Part shown: piece after piece, positions 8,233-15,601 of the stretch
How the letters are laid out: every line of letters begins with the position of its first letter
Position numbering within the stretch: position 1 is the first letter of the stretch
NCBI GenBank assembly: GCA_036172095.1
Contig: JAVHSH010000013.1
Span: forward strand, 1-52,090
Direction of reading: 5' to 3'
Length of the DNA stretch: 52,090 nt
Source: JAKBEU01 sp036172095
GTDB lineage: Bacteria > Patescibacteriota > Microgenomatia > UBA1406 > GWC2-37-13
Translations under genes and position numbers: made by a program
Notes under the pieces: model-generated
What the model saw: the letters and a program-made list of their open reading frames with translations, nothing else
Database searches by the model: none
Told to the model about the DNA's origin: nothing

Positions 8233-8505
8233 TTATTTAACGAGTCTCTTCAGGCTTTTACCAGCTGTAAATCCTGGAGTTTTTGTTGCTGGGATTTGGA
8301 TTTCTGCTCCAGTCTGAGGATTGCGTCCCTTGCGGGCTGCTCTCTTTCGGACCATGAATGTTCCAAAGCCTGTTACAACAACCTTTTCACCACGTTTCAT
8401 AGCATCTGTGACTGTTCCAAAAACTGCATTGACTGCATCTTTTGAAGCTTTTGCTGTGAGACCTGCTTTTTTTGTTACTTGTGCGATAAGATCTGCTTTT
8501 GTCAT
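8233..8505 (-). CDS. hup: DNA-binding protein HU
   Basis: 90 aa HU/IHF-family nucleoid protein. Landmarks: MTKADLIAQV start, GFGTFMVRKRAARKGRNPQTG with the beta-arm and the conserved Pro in IPATKTPGF, then the C-terminal helix GKSLKRLV. It binds and bends DNA as a dimer. It is one of the few genes here with a clear Shine-Dalgarno sequence (AGGTGA, 6 bp before the ATG) and a proper leader, in contrast to the leaderless pattern of its neighbours. Confidence 0.97.
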   Translation of the reverse strand: MTKADLIAQVTKKAGLTAKASKDAVNAVFGTVTDAMKRGEKVVVTGFGTFMVRKRAARKGRNPQTGAEIQIPATKTPGFTAGKSLKRLVK

Positions 8506-8511
8506 ATTGAT

Positions 8512-8585
8512 TCACCTGCCTTTTCTGTGTGACTCAACTGATAGTTAATTAGTGATAGCTTACTCATTTTTGCGCGTCCTGTCAA
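8512..8585 (-). promoter_or_regulatory. HU promoter and ribosome binding site
   Basis: Minus-strand TTGACA (8580-8585), 17-bp spacer, TAAGCT (8557-8562), then a leader of about 45 nt ending in the Shine-Dalgarno sequence AGGTGA (8512-8517), 6 bp from the ATG. Confidence 0.65.
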
Positions 8586-8710
8586 TCTATATTAAAAATA
8601 TCTTATTGTAACAATCTATATCAAATTTGGAGCATTGGGACAATACGTATAAATGTAAAAATAGAGAGGATGGCAATTATAAAAAGCTAATTGAAATACT
8701 AATAAAAAAC

Positions 8711-8760
8711 AAAAAAAGGCAAAACATAAATACAAATTTGTATCTACTATTTGCCTTTTA
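8711..8760 (-). terminator. Intrinsic terminator of rny
   Basis: Stem AAAAGGCAAA (8714-8723) with TTTGCCTTTT (8750-8759), enclosing a 14-nt palindrome (8730-8743). On the minus strand it lies about 25 bp after the rny stop and ends in a run of T. The rest of 8506-8783 holds the HU promoter and no gene that I can support. Confidence 0.65.
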
Positions 8761-8783
8761 TTTGTCCCGAAATTACCTTCTTA

Positions 8784-10238
8784 TTAGATTTTCGTCTGAG
8801 TTTCTGTTCTGTATTCTCGGATGATTGTTATTTTGATCTGTCCTGGGAATACATCAAACTTCTCCTCAAGTTCTTGTTTAATTTTTGCGGCTAAGACAAT
8901 CGTCTCGTCATCTGTCATGTCATCTGGTCTAACTATCACTCGTAGCTCGCGGCCAGCTTGGAGTGCATATGCTTCTTTGACGCCCTTTTTTGTTTTAGCG
9001 ACATCTTCAATTGTCTTTATACGTTTTAGGTATTCTTCAAAATCTTCATGTCGAGCACCAGGTCGTCCACCAGATACTGCATCCGAAATATATACGATGA
9101 CAGCCTCGATACTATTCATCGGGACATCTTCATGATGGGAAGCGACTGTGTCAATTACTTTTTGAGGAAAGCGATATTTCTTCAGTAATTCAACTCCAAG
9201 ATCGATATGGGAACCTTCCTTGTCATTAATCACTTTTCCGATATCGTGGAATAAACAACCAAGCTTGACGACATTGACATCAGCCTTCAATTCATGAGCG
9301 AGAGCGATCCCAATACGAGTTTCTTCCAATGTGTGGACAATCATGTTTTGGCCATACGAGAAACGATATTTGAATCGACCAAGTAATTTTATAAGTTCGA
9401 CAGGAAGATTAAAAACACCGACTTTATGCGCGAGTTCTTCACCGGCCTTGAAAATCGTTTTTTCGACTTCTTCCCGTGTTTTACTGACGACTTCTTCAAT
9501 TCTTGGTGGCTGGATACGTCCATCTTTGATAAGACGTTCAAGAGCGGTCCGTGCAATTTCTCTTCGTATTGCGTCAAATGAAGATAGTTTTATGACGCCG
9601 TCTTCTTCAAGATCGACATCAACTCCTGTTGCGACTTCAAATGCGCGGATATTTCTTCCTTCTTTTCCGATGATTCTTCCTTTATATTCATCACTGGGGA
9701 GATGGACGACAGAAAGAGTATATTCAGCCGTTACATCAGTCGCACCATATCTCATAGCGTCAACCAACATACTTTTCGCTTTTTCATCAACGACACCTTT
9801 CAGGTCTTCTTCTGCTTGAGTAATACGTCTTGCGATATCTCCCTTTAATTTTTCTTCCCACCCTTGGAGGAGGAACTGTTTAGCCTGCTCTTTAGTCATT
9901 TGAGCAACTGCCTCAAGTTTTTGAAGGATTAAATCCCGCTTTTCCTCGATGCTTTTTTTCGAATCGGCAAGGGACTGTTTTTCCCGTTCCAAGTCCAGCT
10001 TTTCCGTTTGGAGACCTTTGTCTTTTTCGTTAATCAATGCCTCTTTTGTCGCGATACGTTTCTCGACTTCAAGGGACTCCGCAAGGTTTTTTTGAGCTTG
10101 TTGCTCAGCTTCCTGCTTTATGCGTAAGGCTTCTTCATTAGCCTTCAAAATAATTTCCTTAGCTTCGTGTTGAAGCTTGATTTCTTGTTCTTCAATGCGC
10201 TTTCCGAAGAACAATTTCTTAAAAAATGAGCCGAACAT
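8784..10238 (-). CDS. rny: Ribonuclease Y
   Basis: 484 aa RNase Y, the endoribonuclease that starts mRNA turnover. Order: a long charged coiled coil (about residues 15-160), a KH domain with GRIIGKEGRNIRAFE, and an HD domain with CLFHDIGKV (His-Asp metal pair), IVHTLEETRIG upstream and VASHHEDVP downstream. The C terminus (FPGQIKITIIREYR) is typical. Unusually, the N terminus is only MFGSFFKKLFFGKR before the coiled coil; the transmembrane helix that anchors RNase Y in Bacillus is absent, leaving at most a short amphipathic hydrophobic patch. No better upstream start is visible. Confidence 0.95.
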   Translation of the reverse strand: MFGSFFKKLFFGKRIEEQEIKLQHEAKEIILKANEEALRIKQEAEQQAQKNLAESLEVEKRIATKEALINEKDKGLQTEKLDLEREKQSLADSKKSIEEKRDLILQKLEAVAQMTKEQAKQFLLQGWEEKLKGDIARRITQAEEDLKGVVDEKAKSMLVDAMRYGATDVTAEYTLSVVHLPSDEYKGRIIGKEGRNIRAFEVATGVDVDLEEDGVIKLSSFDAIRREIARTALERLIKDGRIQPPRIEEVVSKTREEVEKTIFKAGEELAHKVGVFNLPVELIKLLGRFKYRFSYGQNMIVHTLEETRIGIALAHELKADVNVVKLGCLFHDIGKVINDKEGSHIDLGVELLKKYRFPQKVIDTVASHHEDVPMNSIEAVIVYISDAVSGGRPGARHEDFEEYLKRIKTIEDVAKTKKGVKEAYALQAGRELRVIVRPDDMTDDETIVLAAKIKQELEEKFDVFPGQIKITIIREYRTETQTKI

Positions 10239-10325
10239 AGTCTGTTTTTAGATTAGTTGAAAGAGATTGGGTGTTTATGCACGCTTCGTCGAAAGGACAA
10301 ATTGTGATATGAAATGAATCATGGT

Positions 10326-10365
10326 AAAAAAAACGATAATTGGTATATCTCTCCTCCAACCAATT
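10326..10365 (-). terminator. Intrinsic terminator of recX
   Basis: Minus-strand hairpin from AATTGGT (10338-10344) and ACCAATT (10359-10365), followed two bases later by C, G and a run of eight T (A on the plus strand, 10326-10333). It lies just after the recX stop. Confidence 0.55.
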
Positions 10366-10386
10366 AATAATTGGCTCTATTGTACT

Positions 10387-10851
10387 CTATTTTTGGGTGA
10401 GTTGCAAATAAGTTTGTCGTGCAATATCATACGAAAAACCCCGTCTGAGGAGGAAAGAAATTGCTTTTTCATATCTTTTTTTCTCATCCATTATTGCAGA
10501 TAATGACTTGATTTTTTTTTGCAGTGCTTTTTTTGCCAATCCTTCCTCATCCTCAGTATTTTCAGAGAAATAATTAGTATAATCTATTTGAGAAACTCCC
10601 AATCTCCGCAGTTCTATCTCTAAGACTTTCCGTCCCTTTGGTTTGAGTGAGTTGCGAGAAGCGATAAATGATTTGATAAACTCCTCGTCATTGAGGAATC
10701 CCTGGTTTTTAAGCAGTTCAATTGTCGCTTCAATCTCTGCCAAGGTAAACCCATATTTTTGGGACTTTTTCTGGAGATGTAATTCCATCTCCTTAATGGT
10801 CCGTGGACGAAACGAAAGATAACGGTAAGCAAGAGATAATGCTTTTTCCAT
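10387..10851 (-). CDS. recX: Regulatory protein RecX
   Basis: 154 aa RecX, which binds inside the RecA filament groove and inhibits or dismantles it. The three-helix repeats are recognisable: ALSLAYRYLSFRPRTIKEMELHL, IELLKNQGFLNDEEFIKSFI and AISFLLRRGFSYDIARQTYLQL. In most bacteria recX follows recA directly; here three other genes in alternating orientations separate the two by 1.8 kb. The start is 27 bp from the divergent SDR gene, so their promoters overlap. Confidence 0.92.
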   Translation of the reverse strand: MEKALSLAYRYLSFRPRTIKEMELHLQKKSQKYGFTLAEIEATIELLKNQGFLNDEEFIKSFIASRNSLKPKGRKVLEIELRRLGVSQIDYTNYFSENTEDEEGLAKKALQKKIKSLSAIMDEKKRYEKAISFLLRRGFSYDIARQTYLQLTQK

Positions 10852-10866
10852 AATTAATAATAGTAT

Positions 10867-10872
10867 TATAAT
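10867..10872 (+). promoter_or_regulatory. -10 box of the SDR gene
   Basis: TATAAT ending exactly 6 bp before the ATG at 10879, which predicts a leaderless transcript. No clear -35 box. Confidence 0.55.
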
Positions 10873-10878
10873 TACAAT

Positions 10879-11595
10879 ATGGGACTAACAAATAAAGTAG
10901 TGTTGATAACTGGTTCAGGATCAGGACTTGGGAAATTAGTTGCATTTAAGCTTTCAAAGCTTGGCGCAAAGATTGCTCTTGTTTCTCGAACTGAGAGCGA
11001 GTTAAGAGAAACAAAAGAAGAAATTCAAAAAAGTGGAGGGAATGCAGAATATTTCATTTGTGATGTCAGCAAGGGAAAAGAAGTTGTAAAGACTGTACGA
11101 GATGTACTTCGAAAATTTGAGAGAATTGACATTCTCGTAAATAATGCCGGAATTTGGACGATGGATGAGATGGAAAAAGAAAATCCCGAACTACGGATGA
11201 AAGCACTAGAAATCAACACACTTGGACCAATACAGATGACGGAGGAAATTCTCCCGCTGTTTAAAAAAAATAATTTAGGGTGGATATTTAACGTAACCTC
11301 AAGTGCTGCAGATGTTGGAAGCGATATTAGTTTTTATAAGGCATATTCGGCAAGCAAATGGGGGTTAGCAGGGTATACAAAAGCATTAAAAGATGATTTA
11401 AAAAATACAAAAATACGCGTAACTCATTTCATGCCATGCGGATTTGACAGTATGCTTTACGAAAAAGCAAAACGGAAAGATGCTCATTCTCAACCATGGA
11501 TGGCAAAAACCGAGGATATTGCTGATATAGTTGTCTTTATGCTGACAAGACCTGAGAGTGTCCTTATGGAACAAGTTTCTTTGAGGAAATATTAA
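10879..11595 (+). CDS. Short-chain dehydrogenase/reductase
   Basis: 238 aa classical SDR, an NAD(P)-dependent oxidoreductase. Cofactor motif TGSGSGLG (residues about 11-18), the NNAG motif (about 88-91), and the catalytic YSASK (about 156-160) with an upstream Ser in VTSSAA are all present. An Arg after the second strand (SRTES) suggests NADP preference. The substrate cannot be told. The gene sits between recX and recA with a GNAT and an SGNH gene, in alternating orientation; it ends 2 bp before the convergent GNAT stop. Confidence 0.9.
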   Translation: MGLTNKVVLITGSGSGLGKLVAFKLSKLGAKIALVSRTESELRETKEEIQKSGGNAEYFICDVSKGKEVVKTVRDVLRKFERIDILVNNAGIWTMDEMEKENPELRMKALEINTLGPIQMTEEILPLFKKNNLGWIFNVTSSAADVGSDISFYKAYSASKWGLAGYTKALKDDLKNTKIRVTHFMPCGFDSMLYEKAKRKDAHSQPWMAKTEDIADIVVFMLTRPESVLMEQVSLRKY

Positions 11596-11597
11596 TA

Positions 11598-12032
11598 TTA
11601 GAAATGGAGTTCCCAAATACTTGCGTCCACTCCATTTCCATAACGGTTTTTGTAATAACCAACTTTATTAAATTGGAATTTTTCTAAAAATAATTCTTTG
11701 TTTGAGCCAGCTTCAACATAGGAAGACACTCTTTTGTATTTATGTTTTTTTGCCTCATCAATAAGCCTGATCATTAGAGCACTTCCATACCCCTGTTTAC
11801 CAAATTGTTTATTGACACAAATAAAATGTAAGCGGGCTCGAATTTCAAGATCAATAGATGCAAAACCGACAGGGATATTTTCTGGAGTAAAAATAAGAAA
11901 AAACAACTCACCTCTATTTATTAGTTTTTCAATTCTTTCTTTGGAAATATGATATTGATGAGCGAATCCATCAGATTTTTGAATACGAATAATATCCTCA
12001 ATATTATTTTTTTCTGCAGGTTTAATAATCAT
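11598..12032 (-). CDS. GNAT family N-acetyltransferase
   Basis: 144 aa GNAT acetyltransferase. The acetyl-CoA binding motif A is HFICVNKQFGKQGYGSALMIRL shortened around QFGKQGYGSA (Q/RxxGxG/A), with a following helix LIDEAKK and C-terminal VGYYKNRYG. The substrate is unknown. It is divergent from the SGNH hydrolase; a short palindrome ACAATATTGT (12052-12061) lies between the two starts. Confidence 0.85.
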   Translation of the reverse strand: MIIKPAEKNNIEDIIRIQKSDGFAHQYHISKERIEKLINRGELFFLIFTPENIPVGFASIDLEIRARLHFICVNKQFGKQGYGSALMIRLIDEAKKHKYKRVSSYVEAGSNKELFLEKFQFNKVGYYKNRYGNGVDASIWELHF

Positions 12033-12065
12033 ATATTTTTGAAATACTCATGTACAATATTGTCC

Positions 12066-12074
12066 TGCTATAAT
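12066..12074 (+). promoter_or_regulatory. Extended -10 promoter of the SGNH hydrolase
   Basis: TGC-TATAAT (12066-12074) followed by 6 bp and the ATG at 12081. This decides the start: the frame is open back to 11949 but transcription would begin at 12081. Confidence 0.6.
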
Positions 12075-12080
12075 TTTAGC

Positions 12081-12701
12081 ATGAGCAAACGTATTTTAGC
12101 TTTTGGTGATAGTGTTGTTTGGGGTGCATGTATACCAAGAAGAGAAGCATGGGCAGATTTACTTCGTAATTATCTTGATGAAAAATTCAATTATGCAGTT
12201 GAACTTTACAATTTAGGGATAGACGGGAATACATCAGCAGATGTTTTACGGCGTTTCGATGGGGAAGCATTGGCGAGAAAGCCAGACTTAATCATTATTG
12301 CTGTTGGCACAAATGATTCCGTATTTAGGAAAAACAATCAGTTTGATGTAAGTGAATCGGAATTTCGCCAAAATTTGTCAGATATATTCGAAAAAGCAAA
12401 AAAATATACGCGTCATATAGTATTTGTCGGACTTGCAAAGGGAAGCGACCTGGAGACTATTCCTTTGAAAAGAAGTACAACGGGGAAGTGCTATAGCAAG
12501 CTAGGTGTAAAAAAATATGACGGATACATCAAATCATTTTCAGCCGAAAAAAATACACCGTTTGTCGATATCTTTTCCATCTTGACCGATGGGGATTTTG
12601 ATGATGGATTACATCCAAACATTCAAGGACACTCCAAAATATTTCAGGCAGTAAAAAAAACTCTACATGGACAAGGAATGTTAAACTTCCTTATTTCTTG
12701 A
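12081..12701 (+). CDS. SGNH/GDSL family hydrolase
   Basis: 206 aa SGNH hydrolase (esterase/lipase/thioesterase superfamily). Block I FGDSVVWG carries the nucleophile Ser, block II has the Gly in NLGIDGNTS, block III is VGTNDS with the oxyanion Asn, and block V DGLHPN supplies the catalytic Asp and His. No signal peptide from the chosen start, so cytoplasmic. The last 11 bp overlap the 3' end of the convergent recA gene. The substrate is unknown. Confidence 0.9.
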   Translation: MSKRILAFGDSVVWGACIPRREAWADLLRNYLDEKFNYAVELYNLGIDGNTSADVLRRFDGEALARKPDLIIIAVGTNDSVFRKNNQFDVSESEFRQNLSDIFEKAKKYTRHIVFVGLAKGSDLETIPLKRSTTGKCYSKLGVKKYDGYIKSFSAEKNTPFVDIFSILTDGDFDDGLHPNIQGHSKIFQAVKKTLHGQGMLNFLIS

Positions 12702-13701
12702 ATACTTTCTGTTCAACAGCCTTATAGATTGTATGGAACAGTTTCTCATCCTGCAAAAGTAGTTCTTTTACCTGTTCTTTTCCTTGACCAAGCATTTTGT
12801 CTTGGTATTTGATGAATGAACCGCTTTTTGTGAGGATCCCACATTCAAGAGCGGTGTCGATGACGCTTTCCATTTTATCTATTCCTCCCGCATTGATGGT
12901 GAACTCAGCAAGTTTGAATGGAGGGGCCATCTTATTTTTCACTATTTTTACGCGGACTCGGGTCCCGATGACTTCCGTTCCCTTCTTCAATGTTTCAATT
13001 TTACGAACATCCATACGGATTGATGCATAAAACTTCAATGCCATTCCGCCTGGAGTTGTCTCAGGATTTCCAAACATGATGCCAATCTTCATACGGAGTT
13101 GGTTTGTGAAGACGATTGTTGTTTTGGATTTCGATAAAACACCTGCGAGTTTTCTTAACGCTTGTGACATAAGTCGTGCTTGAAGTCCCATCTGTGCATC
13201 TCCCATTTCCCCCTCAATTTCTGCTTTTGGGACAAGGGCTGCAACTGAATCAACGACGACCAAGTCGACTCCACCGGAACGGATGAGAGACTCAGTGATT
13301 TCAAGCGCTTGTTCACCTGTGTCAGGTTGTGAAACGAGAAGATCATCTAAGTGGACACCAAGCGTTTTTGCCCATGCTGGATCTATCGCGTGTTCCGCAT
13401 CGATAAACGCAGCGATACCACCAATCTTTTGGCATTCTGCAATGAGGGAAAGACAGACTGTTGTTTTTCCAGAAGATTCTGGTCCATAAATCTCAATAAT
13501 TCTGCCTTTTGGAAGGCCGCCAATGCCAAGTGCGAAATCAAGAGGAATGACGCCTGTTTTGAGCGCATCTACCGATGAGGAAGGAGCTTCTCCTAGTCGC
13601 ATAATAGAACCTTTTCCGAACTCACGTTGTATCTGTTCAATAGCCAAATCGACTGCCTGATTTTTTGGACTCCGTTTTTCTTCTTGTTTTGGGGTTGACA
13701 T
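12691..13701 (-). CDS. recA: Recombinase RecA
   Basis: 336 aa RecA, the strand-exchange protein of homologous recombination and SOS induction. Walker A GPESSGKTT (about residues 73-81), Walker B LVVVDSVAAL, the DNA-binding L1 segment around EIEGEMGDAQMGLQAR and L2 around GIMFGNPETTPGG are intact. The C-terminal acidic tail of longer RecAs is short here and ends in basic KVFKK. The start is preceded by a leader of about 30 nt without a Shine-Dalgarno sequence. No LexA-type operator is evident upstream. Confidence 0.98.
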   Translation of the reverse strand: MSTPKQEEKRSPKNQAVDLAIEQIQREFGKGSIMRLGEAPSSSVDALKTGVIPLDFALGIGGLPKGRIIEIYGPESSGKTTVCLSLIAECQKIGGIAAFIDAEHAIDPAWAKTLGVHLDDLLVSQPDTGEQALEITESLIRSGGVDLVVVDSVAALVPKAEIEGEMGDAQMGLQARLMSQALRKLAGVLSKSKTTIVFTNQLRMKIGIMFGNPETTPGGMALKFYASIRMDVRKIETLKKGTEVIGTRVRVKIVKNKMAPPFKLAEFTINAGGIDKMESVIDTALECGILTKSGSFIKYQDKMLGQGKEQVKELLLQDEKLFHTIYKAVEQKVFKK

Positions 13702-13736
13702 AGGATAAAAAATTAAAATATAAAATTGATAAGCTC

Positions 13737-13765
13737 ATTATAGAGAGCTGTTTAGAAAATGCAAA
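13737..13765 (-). promoter_or_regulatory. recA promoter
   Basis: Minus-strand TTTGCA (13760-13765), 17-bp spacer, TATAAT (13737-13742). Unlike many neighbours this leaves a leader of about 30 nt before the ATG. Confidence 0.55.
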
Positions 13766-13783
13766 CAGGAAAAACTAATAATG

Positions 13784-13904
13784 AATACCAATAGAGAAAA
13801 CAAATATTAATACTAATAAAAAATACAAATATAATATAAATTTTTATGTATGCCTTTATTGGTATTGTATATTTTCAATTGTTATTTGTTTTTATATTAG
13901 TATT
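13784..13904. repeat. Inverted AT-rich decamer repeats between recA and comM
   Basis: Two related inverted pairs: AATACCAATA (13784-13793) with TATTGGTATT (13857-13866), and AATACTAATA (13809-13818) with TATTAGTATT (13895-13904). The two decamers differ by one base. The second copy continues for 15 nt identical to 8695-8709 near the rny terminator. It may act as a terminator for comM, whose stop is at 13907, or be a small intergenic repeat. Confidence 0.45.
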
Positions 13905-13906
13905 TA

Positions 13907-15421
13907 TTATTCTTCCTTTGGTCGGTATTGTAACGCTTCAGCAAGATGTTTGCCTTCAATTATTTCAGAATTTTCTAAGTCTGAAATTGTTTGAGAAATT
14001 TTTATTATTTTGAAATAAGATCGCGCGGAAAGTGAAAGTCTGGTAATCGCTGCTTTCAACAATGCATCGGCGGAAGAACTCATCTTACAAATAGTTCGCA
14101 CCTGATGAGAGGTCATTTCTGCATTGGTGTATGTTTTGCCGAAACGATGCAGCTGTTTTTTTCGCGCTGCACAGACACGGTCTCGAATTGTCTTGCTTGA
14201 CTCTGCTTTTTCAAGTGAGGTCAGTTTTTCCTGTTTGACTGGTGGGACGTTTACATGGATGTCGATACGGTCCAATATCGGTCCAGATAATCGTTTGCGA
14301 TATAAAGAAATTGTATGGAACGTACAGGAACATTTTTTTACCGGATGCCCGAGATAGCCACATGGACAGGGATTGGATGCGGCGATTAGCAGGAATCGGC
14401 AGGGAAAGGTGATGCTTCCAGCCGCTCGCGATATACAAACCTGCCCATCCTCTAGAGGTTGCCGTAAAGATTCGAGAGTCGAACGGGGAAATTCAGCAAA
14501 CTCGTCCAAAAATAAAACTCCTCGATGAGCAAGAGAAATTTCTCCTGGCGCAGGATGTGTTCCTCCCCCGATTAAACCAATTCGGGATGTCGTGTGATGA
14601 GGGGAACGAAAAGGACGCGTCGTCACAAATCCTTTTCCCTGAAGAAGTCCAACAATAGAATATATTTTCGATACTTCCAGAATTTCCTCGCGTTCAAGTT
14701 CCGGCATCAGGGAAGGGAATGCGCGAGACAGAAGTGTTTTTCCCGCCCCTGGGACACCTTTAAGGTGGATATTGTGAAATCCCGCGGCAGCTATCTCTAG
14801 TGCTCGTTTTGCTGTTTCTTGTCCCGCGATACTTTCAAAGTCGATTTCTGAATGTGCAAATGACTTTATGTTTTCCAGAGAAAGCGGATCAGCCGCCTTG
14901 ATTATTTTTTGACCATTCAAGTGGAGCACTAATTCTTCGAGATTATAAACAGGAATTACTACAATTCCCTCAACGGCAGATGCTTCAAGCACATTGGCGG
15001 TCGGGACATATATCATCTTCATTTTTTTATCTCGTGCAAGAAGGGCAAGAGGGAGAATGCCGGAAACACCACGAATTGTTCCCTCAAGTGAAAGTTCGCC
15101 AATAAAAAAACAATCCTTTACGCTCGTTTTTTCAACCATCCCGGCTGCGACAAGAATGCCAAGTGCTATCGGAAGGTCGAAACTAGAGCCCTCTTTTGGG
15201 ATGTCGGCAGGTGCTAGATTTACCGTTAGACGAGAATCGGGCATTTCAAAACCAACATTTGAAATTGCAGTACGGACACGGTCCTTTGATTCCTCAATTG
15301 CCTTATTTGGCAAACCGACCAAATTGAAACTAGGGAATCCTTTATTTGCGATGTCGACTTCAATTTCGATAAGAACACCATCAAGACCAATCGTTGTTCC
15401 TGAAAATATACGTGCAAGCAT
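13907..15421 (-). CDS. comM: YifB/ComM-family Mg-chelatase-like AAA+ ATPase
   Basis: 504 aa YifB/ComM, a hexameric helicase-like AAA+ protein that promotes branch migration during natural transformation. The N-terminal Lon-like domain starts MLARIFSGTTIGLDG; Walker A is GVPGAGKT; Walker B is GVLFLDEFAEF; a Cys cluster around CPCGYLG and CSC matches the family; the Mg-chelatase C-terminal domain ends near residue 500. The frame is open 19 codons further upstream, but MLAR is the standard start. With DprA and RecA it supports DNA uptake capacity, although no ComEA/ComEC is visible here. Confidence 0.94.
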   Translation of the reverse strand: MLARIFSGTTIGLDGVLIEIEVDIANKGFPSFNLVGLPNKAIEESKDRVRTAISNVGFEMPDSRLTVNLAPADIPKEGSSFDLPIALGILVAAGMVEKTSVKDCFFIGELSLEGTIRGVSGILPLALLARDKKMKMIYVPTANVLEASAVEGIVVIPVYNLEELVLHLNGQKIIKAADPLSLENIKSFAHSEIDFESIAGQETAKRALEIAAAGFHNIHLKGVPGAGKTLLSRAFPSLMPELEREEILEVSKIYSIVGLLQGKGFVTTRPFRSPHHTTSRIGLIGGGTHPAPGEISLAHRGVLFLDEFAEFPRSTLESLRQPLEDGQVCISRAAGSITFPCRFLLIAASNPCPCGYLGHPVKKCSCTFHTISLYRKRLSGPILDRIDIHVNVPPVKQEKLTSLEKAESSKTIRDRVCAARKKQLHRFGKTYTNAEMTSHQVRTICKMSSSADALLKAAITRLSLSARSYFKIIKISQTISDLENSEIIEGKHLAEALQYRPKEE

Positions 15422-15588
15422 CGTAATACTTACTGTAATAAGGTAATGTGTATATAAGCAACGGCTTATAAGCCGCAATATGTTTGTTTTAGGCTTTTAT
15501 GAAAGGAAAATAATCGCAATATCGCCCCCAAGAAACATTCAATGTACCCCGAGTGTAAAATGGGTTGTTGTCATAATGAAGGATGATA

Positions 15589-15594
15589 TACAAT
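15589..15594 (+). promoter_or_regulatory. -10 box of the DNA ligase gene
   Basis: TACAAT ending 7 bp before the ATG at 15602, predicting a leaderless message. No Shine-Dalgarno sequence. Confidence 0.5.
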
Positions 15595-15601
15595 ACTAAT
15601 C

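Noticed and set aside
8321..8548. Plus-strand frames over HU, RNase Y, recA and comM
   Set aside because: They are antisense shadows of strongly conserved genes, without promoters or recognisable domains.
8627..8824. 65-aa plus-strand frame between HU and rny
   Set aside because: Low-complexity, AT-driven sequence running through the rny terminator and its 3' end; no promoter or family resemblance.
13702..13780. SOS (LexA) box upstream of recA
   Set aside because: No CGAAC-N4-GTTCG-like or CTG-N10-CAG-like operator could be found near the promoter.
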